Assembly: GCA_934667815.1 (NCBI GenBank)
Contig: CAKUMO010000001.1
Location: 124,001-188,000, forward strand
Origin: an uncultured Oscillospiraceae bacterium
GTDB taxonomy: Bacteria > Bacillota > Clostridia > Oscillospirales > Oscillospiraceae
Direction of reading: 5' to 3'
Length of the DNA stretch: 64,000 nucleotides
Below the pieces are notes generated by a model. The model was not told where the DNA came from. It did not search any database and saw only the letters and a list, made by a program, of their open reading frames with translations. The translations under genes were made by a program, and so were the position numbers. Positions 60,007 through 64,000 of this stretch are shown in pieces (position 1 is the stretch's first letter; the number at the start of each line of letters is the position of its first letter).

Positions 60007-62390
60007 CCGAACAGGAGGGAGCCGCGCTGCGGCCGCATCTTTGCATTGCTGCAAGACCGCAGGCCGTGCGCGAAAGCATTCTGCGCTGCGGTGACACGCG
60101 CGTGACGGTTCTGACGGACCGCCTGTTTCGTATCGAGCGCGGCAGCTTCACCGACGAGGCGACGCAGGCGGTCTGGTACCGCGACTTTCCTGCGGTCGAA
60201 TACACATGGCACTGCGAAAGCGGCCACATCCTTATCAAAACTGCGGCGCTGACCCTGACGCTCGATCCGCAGCGGCTGGAAAACAGCGAGGTCGAGTTTG
60301 CCGACGGCAGCCGTGCCAAGCTGGACAATGCCGAGAATCTGCTCGGCACCTGCAGTACCCTTGACACCAACGGCGAACACCTACGCGAGCATCCCGACGT
60401 GACGCGCTACGACCGTGCGCACATTCCTCTGGAGCAAGGCGTTTGCGCAAGAAACGGCGCGGCGGTCTACGACGATTCGCGCAGCCTGCTGCTGCTTCCG
60501 GACGGCCGGCTGCTTCCGCGCAGCGGGACGGACCGCTACGTCTTTGCCTACGGGCACGACTATCCCGCCGCCGTGCGTGCGCTCTACCGCCTGTGCGGGC
60601 GCACGCCGGTGCTCCCACGCTGGGCGCTGGGCAACTGGTGGTGCCGTTATTGGCCGTATACGCAGCAGGAGTATTTGAATCTGATGGATAATTTTGCCGA
60701 CGATGGGATTCCCATCTCCGTCGCCGTCATCGACATGGATTGGCACTATGTCCAAATCGACCGTGATTTCGGCCTGCGGGAAAAGGGGCTGGACGACGAG
60801 TCGCACGGCGGCACGGACGGCTGGACGGGCTACACATGGAATGAAGCGCTCTTTCCAGATCACGCGGCGCTTTTGCAGGAGCTTCACGCGCGCGGGATGC
60901 ATGTCTCGCTCAATCTGCACCCTGCGCTGGGCGTCCGCTGGTACGAAAAGCCCTACCGCGCCATGGCCGAGCGCATGGGGTTGGACCCGTCGGAAAAACA
61001 GGTTGTGCCGTTTCAAATTGCAAATCCACGCTTCGTGAACGCATATCTGGAGCTGCTGCACCATCCGCTGGAGGACGAGGGGGTCGATTTCTGGTGGATC
61101 GACTGGCAGCAGGGCAAGACCTCCGCGCTCGCGGGGCTGGATCCCCTGTGGGCGCTGAACCACTATCACTATCTTGACAGCGTGCAGCGCAGGGGAGAAG
61201 GGTTGATCCTGTCGCGCTATGCGGGTGTCGGCTCGCACCGCTATCCGGTCGGCTTCAGCGGCGATACGCACATGGACTGGGAATTTCTGGACTATATGCC
61301 CTATTTCACCGCGACGGCGGCCAATGTGGGCTACGGCTGGTGGAGCCACGACATCGGCGGCCACCATCGCGGCCTGCGTGACGAGGAGCTGTACCTGCGC
61401 TGGCTGCAATTCGGCGTGTTCAGCCCGATCAACCGCCTGCATTGCTGCCCGTCGGTCACCGCGTCAAAGGAGCCATGGACGTTTACCGCGCCGGTGCGCG
61501 CCATGGCGGAGAAGTGGCTGCGTCTGCGGCGCAGACTGGTTCCATATCTTTACAGCGCATCGTGGAAAAACACGCTCGAGGGCGTTCCGCCGGTGCGGCC
61601 GATGTATTACGAATGGCCGGAAGAGGCTGCAGCCTACGAAGCCGACCACCAATATCTGTTCGGTGAGCTGCTGGTTGCGCCCATCACGGAAAAATCGCAG
61701 GAGCGCGGCATTGCGGCAAAGCGTGTCTGGCTCCCGCCCGGACGCTGGACGGACATTTTCACCGGCGGAACTTATGCCGGCGGCCGCTGGGTCACGGTTT
61801 GGCGCGACAGTGGCAGTATGCCCGTGTTTGCAAGGGCGGGCTGCATCCTGCCTCTGGAGGCGGCGCAGGACAATGCCTGCTCCGCGCCCGAGACACTGGA
61901 TGTTTTCGTCTACACCGGCGACGGTAGCTACGATCTGATTGAGGAAAACGGCGCACGGACGCGGTTCAGTGTGCACAGTGCGCACGGAAGTCTGCGCCTG
62001 CGCATTTGCGGCGCAAGAAAATTGACCTATCACATATATTTCAAGAACGTGGAGGACGGCGCGTGCAGTCTCGCCGTTGCAGGCAGACCCGCGCAGCCCG
62101 TGCTGCGCCGCAACCGCTGCTTGCAGGCGAGCTTCACGCTCGAGGCCTCGGAGAACGCCGAGCTGCGGGTCACATGGCGGGAAAAAGACGACGCCGAGGC
62201 CGTGCGTGAGCGAATGCTGCAATGCTTCCTGCGGCAGGAGCTGGATAATCAATACAAGGAAGCACAATGGGAGAACGCGAAAAACATCGTTGACCGTGCT
62301 GCGTGGCTCGAGTGGATTGAAGCGCTTGCACTGGACGATGTTGAAAAAGGACTGCTGAAAGAGCAGTTGGAACTCCTGGGGGAGCGCTGA
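60003..62390 (+). CDS. GH31 alpha-glucosidase-type enzyme, cytoplasmic
   Basis: 795 residues; ATG 60003 overlaps the previous stop. No signal peptide. N-terminal sandwich (about 20-200), then 'RWALGNWWCRYWPYTQQEYLNLMDNF' (split) and the TIM barrel with likely nucleophile Asp367 in WWIDWQQG and acid/base Asp421 in FSGDTHMDW. The late 'WWSHDIGGHHRG' and 'PINRLHCC' segments are of the alpha-glucosidase subgroup. It is a different GH31 subtype from the three KTDGGE-type proteins here. A C-terminal tail of about 100 residues is helical and charged. It may digest imported oligosaccharides. Confidence 0.92.
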   Translation: MTEQEGAALRPHLCIAARPQAVRESILRCGDTRVTVLTDRLFRIERGSFTDEATQAVWYRDFPAVEYTWHCESGHILIKTAALTLTLDPQRLENSEVEFADGSRAKLDNAENLLGTCSTLDTNGEHLREHPDVTRYDRAHIPLEQGVCARNGAAVYDDSRSLLLLPDGRLLPRSGTDRYVFAYGHDYPAAVRALYRLCGRTPVLPRWALGNWWCRYWPYTQQEYLNLMDNFADDGIPISVAVIDMDWHYVQIDRDFGLREKGLDDESHGGTDGWTGYTWNEALFPDHAALLQELHARGMHVSLNLHPALGVRWYEKPYRAMAERMGLDPSEKQVVPFQIANPRFVNAYLELLHHPLEDEGVDFWWIDWQQGKTSALAGLDPLWALNHYHYLDSVQRRGEGLILSRYAGVGSHRYPVGFSGDTHMDWEFLDYMPYFTATAANVGYGWWSHDIGGHHRGLRDEELYLRWLQFGVFSPINRLHCCPSVTASKEPWTFTAPVRAMAEKWLRLRRRLVPYLYSASWKNTLEGVPPVRPMYYEWPEEAAAYEADHQYLFGELLVAPITEKSQERGIAAKRVWLPPGRWTDIFTGGTYAGGRWVTVWRDSGSMPVFARAGCILPLEAAQDNACSAPETLDVFVYTGDGSYDLIEENGARTRFSVHSAHGSLRLRICGARKLTYHIYFKNVEDGACSLAVAGRPAQPVLRRNRCLQASFTLEASENAELRVTWREKDDAEAVRERMLQCFLRQELDNQYKEAQWENAKNIVDRAAWLEWIEALALDDVEKGLLKEQLELLGER

Positions 62391-62553
62391 CCCAATCGGT
62401 GCTTCCCAAACCACAGCGACCCGAAAGAGAGAGAAAGGCTGCTTGGTGCGAGGAACGACGCGCGGAAGAAAGGAGGTTTTTTGCAAACCGCGCAAACTGT
62501 ACGGAAAGTGGAATGTGTATCATTGAATGCAACCAAAGAAAGGCGGTAAAGCA
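62391..62553 (+). other. Leader between GH31 genes
   Basis: Gap of 163 bases with a possible -10 TATCAT (62518-62523) but no fitting -35, and an AAAGGAGG at 62469-62476 not placed for the next start. No terminator hairpin was seen, so readthrough from upstream is possible. Confidence 0.4.
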
Positions 62554-64000
62554 ATGAACCAAAGAAAACGAGTATCTTTTCGTATCTTGGCCTTCCTCCT
62601 CATCATGGCAATGCTGTCAGGTACCCTTACGGTGGTCTGCGCGATCGAGGGCATTTACCACGAGCCGACCGGATGGGACGATCTCTACGGCGGCACGGAG
62701 GTCGCAAGCAACGACTGTGAGCGGTATCCGCGTGATCCCGTCGCGGGGGAAACGGTGTACCTGAAGTCCAAAACGTGGCCGATCGAGAGCGGTGACGCGG
62801 TCTGGGTCACATGGACGAAAAACGGTGTGGAGCAGCCGGTCATCAATGCCGACTGGAAGTACAACAGCGGCAACGACACCCACTGGGAGGCGAACATCGG
62901 CAGCTTTTCCAAGGGTGATGCGATCACCTACACGCTGCACGCCAACCAGAACGGCACGGATGAAAAGACCACCGGCCCGTATTCCTTTATCGTGACGGAT
63001 TGGGATACGGTCACGCGCGTCACAAATGTCGAAAATTGCGGAAATCGCGTGGAGCTGACCTGCGCCTCCACTGCGTCCGCGATTCAGCCGAAGATCAGCA
63101 TCAGCTTCCCCGGCGCAGGCTATTTCCGCATGCAGTTCGAGCCGTTCGGAGGCGAGAGCTTTGCGGCGGGAGGAACGAATTTCACCGTCGATTCCTCCAA
63201 TGCCGATTACCTCCGGCTGAACGGGCCGGACATCAAGCTCAAGATTTTCAAAAATCCCTACCGTATGGAGATTTACGACGGTGAGGGCAATTTCCTGACG
63301 CAGGAGGCGGAGAACTATCGCGCTCTGGCCTTCCGCGGCAACGGCACGGACTTTGTCAACGCCGTGGAGCTGAACCTCAAGACGCCGACGGCCGAACGCT
63401 TCTCGGGCTTCGGTATGCGCTATGACAACCTTGACCAGCGCGGCAACAACGTGGATATTTACACCGTCAACTGGTATCTGAATCAGGGCAACAAGACCTA
63501 TCTGCCCATCCCGTTCTATTTCAGCAATCAGGGCTACGGCATGTTCCTGAACACAAGCTATTATGTTCAGTACCGGCTGGCCACGGACGCCTCCGACCGT
63601 GCGACGATTCGCGCTGCGGCGGGCGGCACGGTCAACACCGGCATGGATGCGTACTTCTTCGCGGGAACGCCCAAGGAAATCTCGCAGAAGTACACGGATG
63701 TGATCGAAAAGCCGGTGCTGCCCGCAGTCTGGGCGTTCGGTCCATGGATCTCGGCAAACGAGTGGAACAAGCAGTCCGAGGTGCTCGAGCAGGTGGCAAA
63801 GACCAATCAGTATGACATTCCCACGACCGCCATGGTCATCGAGGCCTGGGCGGACGAGGAGACCTTCTACATCTGGGGCGATGCGCAGTACACGCCGCGC
63901 AGCGCGACATGGACGCCGACCTCCTCGGACTTCACCTACACCGGACGCTGGCCCGATCCGAAGGGTATGGTGGACACGCTCCACGAGAACGGGATCAAGG
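62554..64000 (+). CDS. Secreted GH31-family glycoside hydrolase, 3' end cut by window edge
   Basis: 482 codons visible from ATG 62554 (AAAGGCGG upstream). Signal peptide about 1-30 (RILAFLLIMAMLSGTLTVVCA), no lipobox. The N-terminal module (about 33-150: 'IYHEPTGWDDLYGGTE', 'PRDPVAGE', 'VTWTKNG') is shared with the lipoprotein at 57355. Then the GH31 beta domain and start of the barrel ('GFGMRYDNLDQRG', 'WAFGPWISANEWNKQSEVLEQ', 'VIEAWADEETFYIWGDA' split). Nucleophile and acid/base lie beyond the window. Likely a second extracellular alpha-glycosidase; large C-terminal modules or a wall anchor may follow outside the window. Confidence 0.88.
   Translation, partial: MNQRKRVSFRILAFLLIMAMLSGTLTVVCAIEGIYHEPTGWDDLYGGTEVASNDCERYPRDPVAGETVYLKSKTWPIESGDAVWVTWTKNGVEQPVINADWKYNSGNDTHWEANIGSFSKGDAITYTLHANQNGTDEKTTGPYSFIVTDWDTVTRVTNVENCGNRVELTCASTASAIQPKISISFPGAGYFRMQFEPFGGESFAAGGTNFTVDSSNADYLRLNGPDIKLKIFKNPYRMEIYDGEGNFLTQEAENYRALAFRGNGTDFVNAVELNLKTPTAERFSGFGMRYDNLDQRGNNVDIYTVNWYLNQGNKTYLPIPFYFSNQGYGMFLNTSYYVQYRLATDASDRATIRAAAGGTVNTGMDAYFFAGTPKEISQKYTDVIEKPVLPAVWAFGPWISANEWNKQSEVLEQVAKTNQYDIPTTAMVIEAWADEETFYIWGDAQYTPRSATWTPTSSDFTYTGRWPDPKGMVDTLHENGIK

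Noticed and set aside
62481..62549. Possible 22-codon leader peptide starting at TTG behind AAAGGAGG and ending 4 bases before the GH31 start
   Set aside because: TTG start, spacing of only 4 bases and no sequence feature; could be chance.

Overview
This is a GC-rich (roughly 58-60 % by eye), densely coded chromosomal window. Lipoprotein signals, strong AGGAGG ribosome-binding sites, a ROK and two LacI regulators, cell-wall style C-terminal anchors and many CUT1-type ABC transporters point to a Gram-positive gut Clostridia member, most likely Oscillospiraceae/Ruminococcaceae. The taxon is inferred from gene content and style, not from a marker gene. No rRNA, tRNA, CRISPR array, phage or transposase gene was seen. 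Long ORFs antisense to real genes are shadows caused by GC-biased third positions.

Layout. (a) 1-7811, minus strand: a carbohydrate ABC operon read leftward from a promoter near 7860. Its order is a membrane-tethered solute-binding protein with sandwich-type N-terminal domains, two permeases, an NHL/TPR protein, a Yip1-like membrane protein and a DUF5696-like protein cut by the window edge. (b) 7971-14590, minus: MATE transporter, ADP-ribosylglycohydrolase-family protein, surface-anchored GH30 glycosidase and a ROK regulator. A GH2 glycosidase diverges from the ROK gene (14741-16951, plus). (c) 16952-17471: a hairpin-rich intergenic repeat element. (d) 17472-22016, plus: secreted M4 (thermolysin-like) metallopeptidase lipoprotein and two uncharacterised lipoproteins, facing a small membrane protein gene. 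(e) 22983-32906, plus: a nucleoside uptake and salvage operon: LacI regulator, MFS transporter, nitroreductase, DeoD-type phosphorylase, nitroreductase, BMP-type binding protein, ABC ATPase, two permeases and nucleoside hydrolase. (f) 32903-36972, minus: two small membrane proteins and a large SGNH/DUF4886 surface protein. (g) 37243 to the right edge, plus: an alpha-glucoside-type locus: LacI regulator, GH31, an (alpha/alpha)6-like hydrolase, GH65 phosphorylase, a lipoprotein binding protein, then a second copy of the module in (a), a second permease pair, and three more GH31 genes, the last cut by the window edge.

How it fits together. Extracellular GH31 enzymes would trim alpha-linked glycans at the surface, CUT1 transporters would import the products, and cytoplasmic GH31/GH65 enzymes would finish the job, with LacI control. 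Neither CUT1 system has its own ATPase here, as expected if a shared MsmK/MsiK-type ATPase lies elsewhere; the nucleoside transporter does carry its ATPase.

The most interesting signal is the twice-occurring module 'tethered sandwich-domain binding protein / permease / permease / NHL-TPR-Yip1 / DUF5696'. The NHL-TPR and Yip1 parts are separate genes in the left copy and one fused gene in the right copy, so they probably form one machine attached to a sugar importer; its function is not known to me. Other notable points are candidate LacI operators with matching palindromes inside downstream coding sequence, a DeoD-type phosphorylase with Ser at the usual catalytic Asp204, and two convergent gene pairs with overlapping stop codons where a hairpin sits inside the opposing gene.
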